Below, one piece after another: positions 28,458-38,742 of a stretch of DNA of 64,000 bases. The DNA lies in NCBI GenBank assembly GCA_937915545.1, contig CALGIJ010000026.1:1-64000 (forward strand), in the 5' to 3' direction. The notes below the pieces were generated by a model, which had not been told where the DNA came from, searched no databases, and saw nothing but the letters and a program-made list of their open reading frames with translations. Position 1 is the stretch's first letter. Every line of letters begins with the position of its first letter. Position numbers and translations under genes: made by a program. This stretch comes from an uncultured Desulfobacterales bacterium. GTDB taxonomy: Bacteria; Desulfobacterota; Desulfobulbia; Desulfobulbales; Desulfocapsaceae.

Positions 28458-31223
28458 GTGAGCCTATCGACCACACCCCTGCGGCCGGAAGGGTACACCG
28501 TGCTGGTGGCCGACGACACGATGGCCAGCGTGGTACTGCTGCGCGAGCTGCTGCTCTCCTTCGGCTTTACGGTGGTGACGGCGGGCAGCGGCGGCGAGGC
28601 CCTGCACTATGCTGCGGAGAGGGCGCCGGACATCATCCTCCTCGACGTGATGATGCCCGACCTCGACGGCTTCGAGGTCTGCCGGCGGCTCAAGGCTGCG
28701 CCCCCTACCGCCGACATTCCGGTGATCTTCATCACTGCCCTCTCCGAGAGCGAGGACATCGTAAGCGGCTTCGAGGCCGGCGGTGTCGACTATATCGTCA
28801 AGCCTTTCCATGGCGCCGAGATCCTCGCCCGCATCAAGACCCAGCTGCAGGTGGTGCGGTTGACGCGCGAGCTGCGCCGCAACAGCCTCCTACGCGAAGA
28901 GGAGGTGCGGCGGCGTACCGCCGAGCTCGAGGCAGCAAACCAGCTTCTCAAAGAGTCGAGCACCCTCTTGCAGAGCGTGCTCGACGCGGTGCCGGAGCGG
29001 CTCTTCGTCGTCGACCGGCAGCTGCGCATCGTCTTCTGTAACGATGGCCGGCCGCAGGAAGGTGACGGCGAGGAGGCCCGCGACTCCTGCCCCACCTGCT
29101 TCAGCCGCCTGCGCCGGAGCAGCGAGCCGTGCCGCAAGTGTCTGGTCCGCGAGGTGTTCGCCACTGGCCGGGCCCTCGAGCAGGAGGTGAGCGACGACAG
29201 TGAGGGGCGGGCCTGGGAGATTCGCGCCTACCCCATCCACGACGAGAGCGGCGAGGTGTCGCTGGTGGTGGAGTATATCCGCGAGCTGACCTTCATCAAG
29301 CAGGTGGAGCGCGAGAACGAACGGCGGAGGCGTTTTCTCGAGTCGGTGCTCGCCCAGGTGCCCGACGCCATCGTCACCCTCGACGAGCGGCACCGGGTGA
29401 TCGACTGGAACCGCGGCGCCGAACGAATGTTCGGCTACCCCGAGGAGGAGGCCCGCGGGCGCCACCTCGACGGCCTGGTGGCCCGTGGCGCCAGCCTGGT
29501 CGAGGCCTCCGAGGTCACCCGCAGGATCATGCGCGGCGACCTCGTCGAGCCCTTCGAGACGGTGCGCTACCGCCAGAACGGCACGCCAGTGCACGTCATC
29601 GCCGCCGGGGTCACCATCTTCGACCAGGGCCGCATGAGCGGCGCGGTGGCCGTCTATACCGACATCGGCGCCATCAAGAAGTCGGCGGCGGAGCTGAACC
29701 GTTCCCACGAGCTCTTCCTCACCGTGCTCGAGTCCATCGACGCCCTCATCTATGTCGTCGATCGCGAGTCCTACGAGATCCTCTTCATGAACCGGCAGAT
29801 GCACCGGCGTTTCGCCGGCGCTGCCATCGGCGGCGTCTGCTGGCGCGATTTTCACGGCCGCAGCGGCCCCTGCCCGTCGTGCAGCCGGCTCCGTGGCGGC
29901 GACGGCGGCGAGGGCTGGGTGTGGGAGGAGTTCGACGCGGTCAGCGGTCGCTGGTACCGCAACCAGCAGCGCAACATCAGCTGGGTCGACCGGCGGAGGG
30001 TGCGGCTCCATCTGGCCACCGATATCTCCGACCAGCGCCGCATCGATCTGGAGCGCAAGGAATACGAGCGGCGCATCCAGCAGCTGCAGAAAATGGAGGC
30101 CATCGGCACACTCGCCGGGGGCATCGCCCACGACTTCAACAATATCCTCTCGGCGGTGTTCGGCTACACCGAGCTGGCCCTGCTGCAGGCCAGCGGCCAG
30201 TCGGTGCTGCAGCGCAACCTCGGCGGCATCCTCGAGGCGGCCCGGCGCGCCAAGGAGCTGGTGCAGCAGATCCTCCTCTTCTCGCGCCAGGGCGAGCAGG
30301 AACTGCGGCCACTGCAACTGCGGCCGCTGATCAAGGAGGCGCTGAAGATGCTGCGCTCCTCGCTGCCCTCCACCATCCGCATCGACACCGCCATCGACGG
30401 GGTGTTCGAGAACGTCCTCGCCAACCCGACACAGATTCACCAGATCCTCATGAACCTCTGCGCCAATGCCGCCCAGGCGATGGAGGACGATGGCGGCGTC
30501 ATCACCGTGTCCCTGTTCCAGGTGGAGCTTGGCGAGGAGCGCGTGCGCCATCACCCCGGCCGCGACGCCGGCACCTACGTCAAGCTGAGCGTGCAGGACA
30601 CCGGTCGCGGCATCCCGGCGGAGATGCTCGACAAGATCTACAACCCCTACTTCACCACCAAGGCCAAGGGGCAGGGCACCGGCCTCGGCCTGTCGGTGGT
30701 GCACGGCATCGTGCAGAGCTATGCGGGGATCATCGAGGTGACCAGCGAGCCCGGGCGCGGCACCGCCTTCGACATCTATCTCCCCGCCATCTCTCTCGAG
30801 GAGGTCGGGGAGGAGGTCTCGGCGCCGCACCTGCCCGAGGGCGACGAGCGCATCCTCCTCGTCGACGACGAGGCGATGCTCACCGAGGTGCTCGGCAGCA
30901 TGCTCGCCATGCTCGGCTACCGGGTGACCACCACCGAGAGCAGCCTCGAGGCCCTGGCCCTTTTCCAGGGCGATCCCCAGGGTTTCGATCTGCTCATCAC
31001 CGACATGACCATGCCGGAGCTGACCGGCGACCGTCTCACCAACGAGGTGCGCCTGCTGCGCCCCGATCTGCCGGTGATCATCTGCACCGGCTACAACCGC
31101 CGCCTGAGCGACTATCGTCCCGAGTCGCTGTCGGTGCAGGCGATCCTCATGAAGCCGGTAGAGCAGCAGGACCTGGCGCGGACGGTGCGCGAGGTCCTCG
31201 ACGCCCGCATGAATATCCCATGA
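28458..31223 (+). CDS. REC-PAS-histidine kinase-REC sensor protein
   Basis: 921 residues, soluble. Receiver 1 at 14-130 (D63 in LLDVMMP, K115-P); a PAS-like region 165-285 with four cysteines C211-x2-C214 and C225-x2-C228; a PAS at 290-405; a third PAS at 415-525 with C461, C472 and C475; HisKA with H558 (GGIAHDFNNIL), HATPase_c (DTGRGIP, GTGLGL), and receiver 2 at 798-915 (D802-D803, acceptor D849 in ITDMTMP). Cys pairs in the PAS regions suggest metal or redox sensing, an inference. GTG start with GAGGA upstream. The second 2-oxoacid oxidoreductase follows 50 bp later on the same strand, and may be under its control. Confidence 0.93.
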   Translation: MSLSTTPLRPEGYTVLVADDTMASVVLLRELLLSFGFTVVTAGSGGEALHYAAERAPDIILLDVMMPDLDGFEVCRRLKAAPPTADIPVIFITALSESEDIVSGFEAGGVDYIVKPFHGAEILARIKTQLQVVRLTRELRRNSLLREEEVRRRTAELEAANQLLKESSTLLQSVLDAVPERLFVVDRQLRIVFCNDGRPQEGDGEEARDSCPTCFSRLRRSSEPCRKCLVREVFATGRALEQEVSDDSEGRAWEIRAYPIHDESGEVSLVVEYIRELTFIKQVERENERRRRFLESVLAQVPDAIVTLDERHRVIDWNRGAERMFGYPEEEARGRHLDGLVARGASLVEASEVTRRIMRGDLVEPFETVRYRQNGTPVHVIAAGVTIFDQGRMSGAVAVYTDIGAIKKSAAELNRSHELFLTVLESIDALIYVVDRESYEILFMNRQMHRRFAGAAIGGVCWRDFHGRSGPCPSCSRLRGGDGGEGWVWEEFDAVSGRWYRNQQRNISWVDRRRVRLHLATDISDQRRIDLERKEYERRIQQLQKMEAIGTLAGGIAHDFNNILSAVFGYTELALLQASGQSVLQRNLGGILEAARRAKELVQQILLFSRQGEQELRPLQLRPLIKEALKMLRSSLPSTIRIDTAIDGVFENVLANPTQIHQILMNLCANAAQAMEDDGGVITVSLFQVELGEERVRHHPGRDAGTYVKLSVQDTGRGIPAEMLDKIYNPYFTTKAKGQGTGLGLSVVHGIVQSYAGIIEVTSEPGRGTAFDIYLPAISLEEVGEEVSAPHLPEGDERILLVDDEAMLTEVLGSMLAMLGYRVTTTESSLEALALFQGDPQGFDLLITDMTMPELTGDRLTNEVRLLRPDLPVIICTGYNRRLSDYRPESLSVQAILMKPVEQQDLARTVREVLDARMNIP

Positions 31224-31273
31224 TGGGGCCGGCCAGAGAAGGCGACGCCCATATCACCGAGAGGAGGCAAGGC

Positions 31274-32416
31274 ATGACCCGCTCGTTTCTCGAAGGCAAC
31301 GAAGCCATCGCCCGCGGGGCGATGGCCGCCGGTTGCCGCTTTTTTGCCGGCTACCCGATCACCCCGGCCACTTCCATCTATCAGCAGATGTTGCACCTGC
31401 TGCCTCCGTCCGGCGGAGTGTGCATGCAGGGCGAGGACGAGATCGCCTCCATCGGCTTCTGCCTCGGGGCGTCGATGGCCGGCATGAAGGCGATGACCGC
31501 CACCTCCGGCCCCGGCATCAGCCTCTACAGCGAGCAGATCTCCTTCGCCATCGCCGGGGAGATCCCCCTGGTGATAATCGACGTGCAGCGCCTCGGGCCC
31601 TCCACCGGCTCGGCCACCAAGGGCGCCGACGGCGACATCGCCTTTCTGCGCTGGGGCAACAGCGGCGGCCTGCCGGTGATCGTCCTCGCCCCGGTGGATG
31701 TCGCCGACTGCTACCAGCTGACCGTTACCGCCTTCAACCTCGCCGAGCGCTATCGCTGCCCGGTCTTTGTCGCCTCCAACAAGGAGATCGGCCTGACCAG
31801 GGAGAGCGTCGATCTCGCCGCCCTCGCCGTACCGCCGGTCGAGGAGCGCCTCCTCGCCGAGCCGGCCGGCAGTGACGCGGAAGGTCCGGCGGCTCGGCCG
31901 CGCCCCTTCGCCCCGCTGCCGGGCGGCCTGGTGCCGCCTTTCATCCCCATCGCGCGCGGCCATCTCTCCCGCCAGACCTCGTCCAGCCATGGCGAGGACG
32001 GCTATATCACCACCGACCCCGCCCTGCTCGGCCAGGTGGCGCGGCGCCTCGCCGACAAGCTCGACGGCGCGGTGGATTCCTTCACCTTCTTTGGCAGCGA
32101 CTGGGCGGAGGAGGACGACATCCTGCTCCTCACCTACGGCGTCACCGCCCGGGCGGCGCGCACGGCGCAGCGCCTGCTGCGCGCCGCCGGGCAGCGTGTC
32201 TCCCTGCTGGTCTTGAAGACGCTCTACCCGGTGCCCGAGGCCTGCATTCTCCGCCACCTGCTCGGCAAGCGCGAGGTGGTGGTGGTGGAGATGAACCTCG
32301 GCCAGTATGTCCATGAGATCAAGCGCCTGGCGGGCACTCTCGGGGTGCGCCTGGTCGGGCAGATGAACGGCGAGCTGATCGCACCGCAAACCATTGTCGA
32401 GGGGGTGAAGGGATGA
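31274..32416 (+). CDS. 2-oxoacid:ferredoxin oxidoreductase, alpha subunit (second system)
   Basis: 380 residues. GNEAIARGAMAAGCRFFAGYPITPATSI, the TSGPG motif, RLGPSTGSATKGADGD and the C-terminal transketolase-like domain match KorA at 8379-9527, with the same order of motifs. ATG 31274 follows GAGGAGG. The 4-bp overlap with the next gene shows translational coupling. Substrate unknown; KorA, VorB and similar alpha subunits cannot be separated by eye. No ferredoxin subunit precedes it, unlike the first system. Confidence 0.87.
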   Translation: MTRSFLEGNEAIARGAMAAGCRFFAGYPITPATSIYQQMLHLLPPSGGVCMQGEDEIASIGFCLGASMAGMKAMTATSGPGISLYSEQISFAIAGEIPLVIIDVQRLGPSTGSATKGADGDIAFLRWGNSGGLPVIVLAPVDVADCYQLTVTAFNLAERYRCPVFVASNKEIGLTRESVDLAALAVPPVEERLLAEPAGSDAEGPAARPRPFAPLPGGLVPPFIPIARGHLSRQTSSSHGEDGYITTDPALLGQVARRLADKLDGAVDSFTFFGSDWAEEDDILLLTYGVTARAARTAQRLLRAAGQRVSLLVLKTLYPVPEACILRHLLGKREVVVVEMNLGQYVHEIKRLAGTLGVRLVGQMNGELIAPQTIVEGVKG

Positions 32417-33708
32417 GCGGCTTTCTCAACCAGGGGCGTCCTCCGGTCTTTTGCCCGGGCTGTGCCCACGAGGTGGTGGTCCGCGGCCTCGATCAGGCCC
32501 TGCAGGGGCTCGCGGTGAGCGCCGATGAGGTGGTCATCGTCAGCGATATCGGCTGTTCCGGGCTCTTCGACACCTTCTTCGACACCCACGCCTTCCACGG
32601 CCTGCATGGCCGCGCCCTGACCTACGCCACCGGCATCAAGATGGCCAGGCCGGAGATGCGGGTGATCGTCATCATGGGCGACGGCGGCCTCGGCATCGGC
32701 GGCGCCCATGTCCTCAGCGCCTGCCGGCGCAATCTCGAGCTCACCCTGCTGGTGCAGAACAACTTCAACTACGGCATGACCGGCGGCCAGTGCTCGGCCA
32801 CCACCCCGGCCGACGGCCGCACCGCATCCGGCTTTCTCGCCGAGCTCGAGGCCCCCCTCGATATCTGCCGGGTGGCGGTGGCCGCCGGCGCCTCCTATGT
32901 CGACAGGCTCAGCGCCACCGCCCGCGACCTGGCCGAGCGCCTCGCCACCGCTATCCGCTACCCCGGGTTCTCCCTGGTAGATATCTGGGGCCTCTGCCCC
33001 GGCCGCTACACCAGGCGCAACGGCCTGACCCTGGCCCAGCTCGACGAGGGCATCGACCTCCTCGCCGCCCCCAGCGGGCCGGTGGCCTCGTCCGAGCGCG
33101 AGGAGTACGGCCGCCACTACCGCCGCCTCGCCGCCACCCTGCCGTCGCCTGGGGAACCGCTGGCGGTGGACCCGTGCTGCACGGCCTCCACCAGGGAGCG
33201 TCGCGACATCCTCCTCCTCGGCTCAGCCGGGCAGTATGTCAACACCGCCGGGGAGGTGCTCTGCCTGGCAGGAATGAGCGGCGGCCTGCAGGTGACGCAG
33301 AAGAACGACTACCCGATCACCGTGCTGCGCGGGCATTCCATTGCCGAGGTGGTCTTCTCCGGCGAGCCTGTCGAGTACACCGGTATGGGTCAGCCGGCGG
33401 CGGTAGTCTGCCTGGCCAAGGAGGGGGTGGCGCGGCGCGGGCGCAGCATCGCCGGCCTGCCTGAAGAGAGCGTGGTCATCAGGGACAGCCGCGTCGCCAT
33501 TCCCGAGACCAGGGCGCGGGTGGTTGAGGTGGACTTCGCCGCCCTTGGGGTGCGCAATCAGAACCTGGCCACGGCGGCCCTGGCGGTGCTTGCCGGGGAG
33601 GGGGTGCTGCTGACCCGCCCCATGCTCGAAGCGGGCATAGGCGTTCGCTACGCCGGCAAAATGCGCGACGAGGCCCTGGGGGTGGTGCAGCGAGTCTTGG
33701 CCCGCTGA
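32413..33708 (+). CDS. 2-oxoacid:ferredoxin oxidoreductase, fused beta-gamma subunit
   Basis: 431 residues. Residues 1-235 are a TPP-binding beta subunit (FCPGCAHEVV, DIGCSGL, HGRALTYATGIK, GDGGLGIGGAH...QNN, YGMTGGQ). From about 255 a gamma-subunit domain follows (ILLLGSAGQYVNTAGEVLCLAG, ATAALAVLAG), in place of a separate gamma gene. The linker holds DPCCTAST. Together with the alpha gene this would give an alpha plus beta-gamma core lacking its own cluster subunit, so external ferredoxin or a shared KorD would be needed. Confidence 0.87.
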   Translation: MSGFLNQGRPPVFCPGCAHEVVVRGLDQALQGLAVSADEVVIVSDIGCSGLFDTFFDTHAFHGLHGRALTYATGIKMARPEMRVIVIMGDGGLGIGGAHVLSACRRNLELTLLVQNNFNYGMTGGQCSATTPADGRTASGFLAELEAPLDICRVAVAAGASYVDRLSATARDLAERLATAIRYPGFSLVDIWGLCPGRYTRRNGLTLAQLDEGIDLLAAPSGPVASSEREEYGRHYRRLAATLPSPGEPLAVDPCCTASTRERRDILLLGSAGQYVNTAGEVLCLAGMSGGLQVTQKNDYPITVLRGHSIAEVVFSGEPVEYTGMGQPAAVVCLAKEGVARRGRSIAGLPEESVVIRDSRVAIPETRARVVEVDFAALGVRNQNLATAALAVLAGEGVLLTRPMLEAGIGVRYAGKMRDEALGVVQRVLAR

Positions 33709-33776
33709 GGGGGAGGATCTGCAGAAACGAGGAGGCAGCCGCGGCAGACTGCCGCGACCGCCTGGGCGAGGGTCGC

Positions 33777-34736
33777 TCAGCCTTCCTCTCCCCAGAGGTG
33801 GGCGAGGCTGTAGGGCGAGCCGTTGCTGGTGAAAAAGCGGCCGTCGACGAAGCGGTAGCCCGACTGCAGGCCGTCGATGGCGGCCAGCTCGGCCTCGCCG
33901 AGCTGCAATTCGGCGGCGGCGAGGTTGTCCTTGAGCCGCCCGGGGTGCACCGATTTGGGAATGACCGCGGTGCCTCTGGCAAGGGCCCAGGCAATCAGCA
34001 CCTGGGCCGGGCTCGCCCCCCGCTCGGCGGCGATGGCCTCGATCTGCGGGTGGGTGAGCAGCGGCGGCTCGTCGGCCTTCTTCATCCCCGGCGGGCGGTC
34101 GGTGGAGCCCAGCGGCGAGTAGGCGGTGAGGGTCAGGCCGGTCTCCCTGGCGAAGGACATCATGCCCGGCTGCGGCAGGTAGGGATGGAGCTCGATCTGG
34201 TTGAGCGCGGGCGGGATGGCAGCCAGCCCCTGCAGCTCGCGCAGCAGTCCGACGCGGAAGTTGCAGACGCCGATGCAGCGGCACAGGCCTTTCTCCACCA
34301 GGCTCTCCATGGCCTGCCAGGTCTCGCCCATGGGGATGGCCTCCCAGGGCAGATAGTCCTCCGGCTGGCGCGGGTAGATGACCCCTGCCTGGAAATGCAC
34401 CGGCCAGTGGATGAGATAGAGATCGAGATAGTCGAGGCGCAGGTCGCGCAGCGTCTTCTCCAGCGCCGGACGCACGTCCTTGGCGGCGTGGGCGTTGTTC
34501 CACAGCTTCGAGGTCACCCACAACTCCTCACGCCTCACCAGCCCTTCCTTGAAGGCCGCCGCGAAGGCGGTGCCGATCTCCTCCTCGTTCATATAGATCG
34601 GGGCGCAGTCGATATGGCGATAGCCGAGGCGCAGGGCCTCGCTCACCGCCCGGGCGACCTCGCCTTTGGGGGACTTCCAGGTGCCCAGCCCGAGGGCGGA
34701 CATGGAGGCCTGTGCGGTCAGCGGCAACTGTTTCAT
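33777..34736 (-). CDS. Aldo-keto reductase
   Basis: 319 residues, the AKR (alpha/beta) barrel. Catalytic tetrad D43, Y48, K77 and H110 are all present (HIDCAPIY, VTSKLWN, YLIHWP); the C-terminal IPKSVHPGRLKDN holds the NADPH phosphate contacts. Reduces aldehydes or ketones with NADPH; substrate unknown. ATG 34736 with AAGGAGG upstream. It is the first gene after the dpp operon on the same strand, 28 bp from dppF, so possibly transcribed with it. Confidence 0.91.
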   Translation of the reverse strand: MKQLPLTAQASMSALGLGTWKSPKGEVARAVSEALRLGYRHIDCAPIYMNEEEIGTAFAAAFKEGLVRREELWVTSKLWNNAHAAKDVRPALEKTLRDLRLDYLDLYLIHWPVHFQAGVIYPRQPEDYLPWEAIPMGETWQAMESLVEKGLCRCIGVCNFRVGLLRELQGLAAIPPALNQIELHPYLPQPGMMSFARETGLTLTAYSPLGSTDRPPGMKKADEPPLLTHPQIEAIAAERGASPAQVLIAWALARGTAVIPKSVHPGRLKDNLAAAELQLGEAELAAIDGLQSGYRFVDGRFFTSNGSPYSLAHLWGEEG

Positions 34737-34764
34737 GGGTTCTTCCTCCTTGGCGTGACGGGTC

Positions 34765-35735
<971 letters not shown>

Positions 35736-35739
<4 letters not shown>

Positions 35740-36731
35740 GGGCGCACCTCCTGGGGGTGGTTACTGGGGACCCCGGCGACAAGGGGGAAGTGGCACAGGG
35801 CGCCGCCCAGGTCGGAGGAGGCGGCGACCGGCGGTCGGGTGCGGCAGAGGTCGACGGCGTAGCCGCAGCGCGGCGAGAAGAGGCAGCCTTTGGGCTTGTC
35901 GAACTGGCCGGGGACGATGCCGGCGATGGACGGCAGAAGGCGCGAGTGCGAACGCTCCGGCAGCGAGTTGAGCAGCGCCTGGGTATAGGGGTGGTGCGGG
36001 TCGGAGAAGAGCCCCTTGACCCGCTGCTGTTCCACCTGCTGGCCGGCGTACTGCACCACCACCCGCTCGGCGGTCTCCGCCACTACCCCCATGTCATGGG
36101 TGATGAGCACCAGCGACATGCCCTTGTCCTTCTGCAGGGTGAGCAGCAGGTCGAGGATCTGCGCCTGGATGGTGACGTCGAGGGCGGTGGTCGGCTCGTC
36201 GGCGATGAGCAGCCGTGGGTTGCAGGAGATGGCCATGGCGATCATCACCCGCTGGTTCATGCCCCCGGAGAGTTGGTGGGGAAAGGCGGCGAGGCGCTTT
36301 TCCGGCTCGGGGATGCCGACCTGCTCGAGCAGCTCGATGGCGCGCCGTCGGCACTGGCGGCGGTCCATGCCGAGGTGGATCTTGAGCGTCTCGGTGAGCT
36401 GGAAGCCCACGGTGAAGCAGGGGTTGAGGCTGGTCATCGGTTCCTGGAAGATCATCGCCATCTGGCAGCCGATGATCTTGCGTAGCTCGGCCTTGCCGAT
36501 GGTGGTGAGGTCGTGGCCGTCGAAGCGCAGCACGTCGGCGGTGACGGTGGCGGTCCACGGCAATAGGCCCATCAGGGCGAGCATGGCCACCGACTTGCCG
36601 GAACCCGATTCGCCGACGATGGAGACGATCTCCCCCGGCTCGATATGCAGGGAGACCCGGTCGACGGCGGTGAACTGGCCGCCGGCGGTCTGGAAGGTGA
36701 CGCTGAGGTTGTCGATTTCGAGAAGCGGCAT
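35736..36731 (-). CDS. dppD: Dipeptide/oligopeptide ABC transporter, ATP-binding subunit (DppD type)
   Basis: 331 residues. Walker A GESGSGKS, signature LSGGMNQRV, Walker B LLIADEPTTALD, H-loop THDMG, and the C-terminal CLFSPRC motif. Second ATPase of the importer. ATG 36731 is 5 bp after the dppC stop; upstream in-frame sequence is low complexity and rejected as coding. Confidence 0.93.
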
Positions 36732-36736
36732 AAGGC

Positions 36737-37648
36737 TTACGAGCGTTTGAGTTTCGGGTCGAGGGCGTCGCGCAGGCCGTCGCCCATGAGGTTGATGGCC
36801 AGCACGGTGGTGAGGATGGCGATGCCCGGAAAGGTCACCACCCACCAGGCGCGGAGGATAAACTCACGGGCCTCGGCGAGCATGGTGCCCCACTCCGGCG
36901 TCGGCGGCTGGGCGCCCATGCCGAGGAAGCCGAGGGCGGCGGCGTCGAGGATGGCGGTGGAGAAGCTCAGTGCCGCCTGCACGATGAGCGGCGCCATGCA
37001 GTTGGGGAGGATGGTAACGAACATCAGGCGCAGCGAGCGCACCCCGATGACCCGCGCGGCGGTGACGTAGTCCTTGGTCATCGCCCCCATGACCGCGGCG
37101 CGGGTGAGGCGCACGTAGTGCGGCTGCTGGACGATGGCGATGGCGATCATGGCGTTGATCAGACTCGGGCCGAGCACCGCCACCAGCACTAGGGCGAGGA
37201 GCAGGCTGGGGAAGGCGAGGACGATGTCCATGATGCGCATGATGAAGGTGTCGACGCGGCCGCGGAAGAAGCCGGCGGCGAGGCCGAGGACCACCCCGGC
37301 GGCCAGGGCCAGCGAGACGACGATGCAGCCGATGAACAGCGAGTACTGCGCGCCATGGATGAGGCGCGACAGCATGTCGCGGCCGATGGCGTCGGTGCCC
37401 AGGGGGAACTTGAGGCTGCCGCCCTCCTGCCAGAAGGGGGGTTGCAGCAGGGCGTCGCGGTACTGCTCGTTGGGGGCGTGCGGGGCGATGAAGTTGGCGA
37501 AGACGGCCACCAGCACCACGGCGATGAAAAAGGCCAGGCCGATGACGGCGCCGCGGTTTTCGCTGAAGTAGGACCAGAACTCGAGGAGCATGGCCCGGGT
37601 CCCGGTGGGGCGGCTGTCGACGGCTTCGAGGGTGACGGTTTCAGTCAT
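36737..37648 (-). CDS. dppC: Dipeptide ABC transporter permease, DppC type
   Basis: 303 residues, six hydrophobic segments. N-terminal OppC-type domain (YFSENRGAVIGLAFF, APHAPNEQY) and the EAA loop (VRSLRLMFVTILPNCMAPLIV), with PLGTDAIGRDMLSR. Inner-membrane pore half with DppB. The start ATG 37648 is 5 bp behind the dppB stop. Confidence 0.92.
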   Translation of the reverse strand: MTETVTLEAVDSRPTGTRAMLLEFWSYFSENRGAVIGLAFFIAVVLVAVFANFIAPHAPNEQYRDALLQPPFWQEGGSLKFPLGTDAIGRDMLSRLIHGAQYSLFIGCIVVSLALAAGVVLGLAAGFFRGRVDTFIMRIMDIVLAFPSLLLALVLVAVLGPSLINAMIAIAIVQQPHYVRLTRAAVMGAMTKDYVTAARVIGVRSLRLMFVTILPNCMAPLIVQAALSFSTAILDAAALGFLGMGAQPPTPEWGTMLAEAREFILRAWWVVTFPGIAILTTVLAINLMGDGLRDALDPKLKRS

Positions 37649-37653
37649 AAGGC

Positions 37654-38664
37654 TTACTCGGTATGGCGGATTTGCGGGTTGATCAGGCCGTAGAGGAGAT
37701 CGACCAGGAGGTTGATGACCATGACGATGGCGGCAATCAGCAGCAGGCCGCCCTGCACCGCGGGGTAGTCGCGGCGGAAGATGGAGTCGACCATCCACTT
37801 GCCGACCCCCGGCCAGGAGAAGATGGTCTCGGTGAGAATCGCTCCGGCGCAGAGCACGCCGATCTGCAGGCCGATGACGGTGATGACCGGGATCATGGCG
37901 TTGCGCAGGGCATGCAGGCCGATGACCCGCTGCGGCCCGAGACCCTTGGCCCTGGCGGTGCGCACGTAGTCTTCGCTGAGCACCTCGAGCATCGCCGACC
38001 TGGTCTGGCGGGCGATGACCGCCATCGGGTGAGTGCCGAGCACCGAGGCGGGCAGGATGAGGTGCGACACTGCCGAGGAGAAGGCCCCCGGCTGCCCGGA
38101 GAGCAGGCTGTCGACGAGCATGAAGCCGGTGACCGGCTCGAAGAAATACATCAGCGAGATGCGCCCGGAGACCGGGGTCCAGCCGAGGATGCCGGAAAAG
38201 AAGATGATCAGCAGCAGGCCCCACCAGAAGATGGGCATCGAATAGCCGGTCAGGGCGCCGGTCATCACCGTGTGGTCGAAGACCGAGCCGCGCCGCGTGG
38301 CGGCGATCATCCCCGCCGGCAGGCCGATGAAGACGGCGATGAAGATGGCGCACAGGGAGAGCTCGACGGTGGCCGGGAAGAGCGTGGCGAACTCCTTCAG
38401 CACCGGCTGCTTGGTGACGATCGAGGTGCCGAAGTCGCCCCCCGCCAGCTGCTTGAGGTAGAGGCCGTACTGCACCAGGATGGGCTTATCGAAGCCCATC
38501 TCCTTCATCAGCTCGGCATGGCGCTCCGGGCTCAGGCCGCGCTCGCCGGCCATGAGCATCACCGGGTCGCCGGGCAGAGTGCGGATGAAGACGAAGGCCA
38601 CCAGGGTGACGCCAAAGAACGTCGGCAGGATGACCACCAGTTTCTTGAGAAGATAACCGAACAT
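37654..38664 (-). CDS. dppB: Dipeptide ABC transporter permease, DppB type
   Basis: 336 residues, six transmembrane helices. RTLPGDPVMLMAGERG, a periplasmic loop, and the EAA motif (RTARAKGLGPQRVIGLHALRNAMIPV). Second pore subunit. Separated from dppA by a strong hairpin, which may lower its expression relative to the binding protein. Confidence 0.92.
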   Translation of the reverse strand: MFGYLLKKLVVILPTFFGVTLVAFVFIRTLPGDPVMLMAGERGLSPERHAELMKEMGFDKPILVQYGLYLKQLAGGDFGTSIVTKQPVLKEFATLFPATVELSLCAIFIAVFIGLPAGMIAATRRGSVFDHTVMTGALTGYSMPIFWWGLLLIIFFSGILGWTPVSGRISLMYFFEPVTGFMLVDSLLSGQPGAFSSAVSHLILPASVLGTHPMAVIARQTRSAMLEVLSEDYVRTARAKGLGPQRVIGLHALRNAMIPVITVIGLQIGVLCAGAILTETIFSWPGVGKWMVDSIFRRDYPAVQGGLLLIAAIVMVINLLVDLLYGLINPQIRHTE

Positions 38665-38701
38665 AAGGGGTACTCTCGGGGATAGGTGTCGGCTGACGAA
38701 A

Positions 38702-38731
38702 AAGGCCGGGTGGGAATGCCCACCCGGCCTT
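38702..38731 (-). terminator. Hairpin between dppA and dppB
   Basis: AAGGCCGGGTGGG pairs with CCCACCCGGCCTT around an AATG loop. Read on the minus strand it is followed by TTTTTCG. Located 12 bp after dppA and before dppB, it is placed to terminate most transcripts after the binding protein gene or to protect its 3' end. Confidence 0.75.
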
Positions 38732-38742
38732 GCTGTGCGACC

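Noticed and set aside
29879..31273. Upstream extension of the second alpha-subunit frame
   Set aside because: Overlaps the sensor kinase in another frame; GAGGAGG and similarity start only at 31274.
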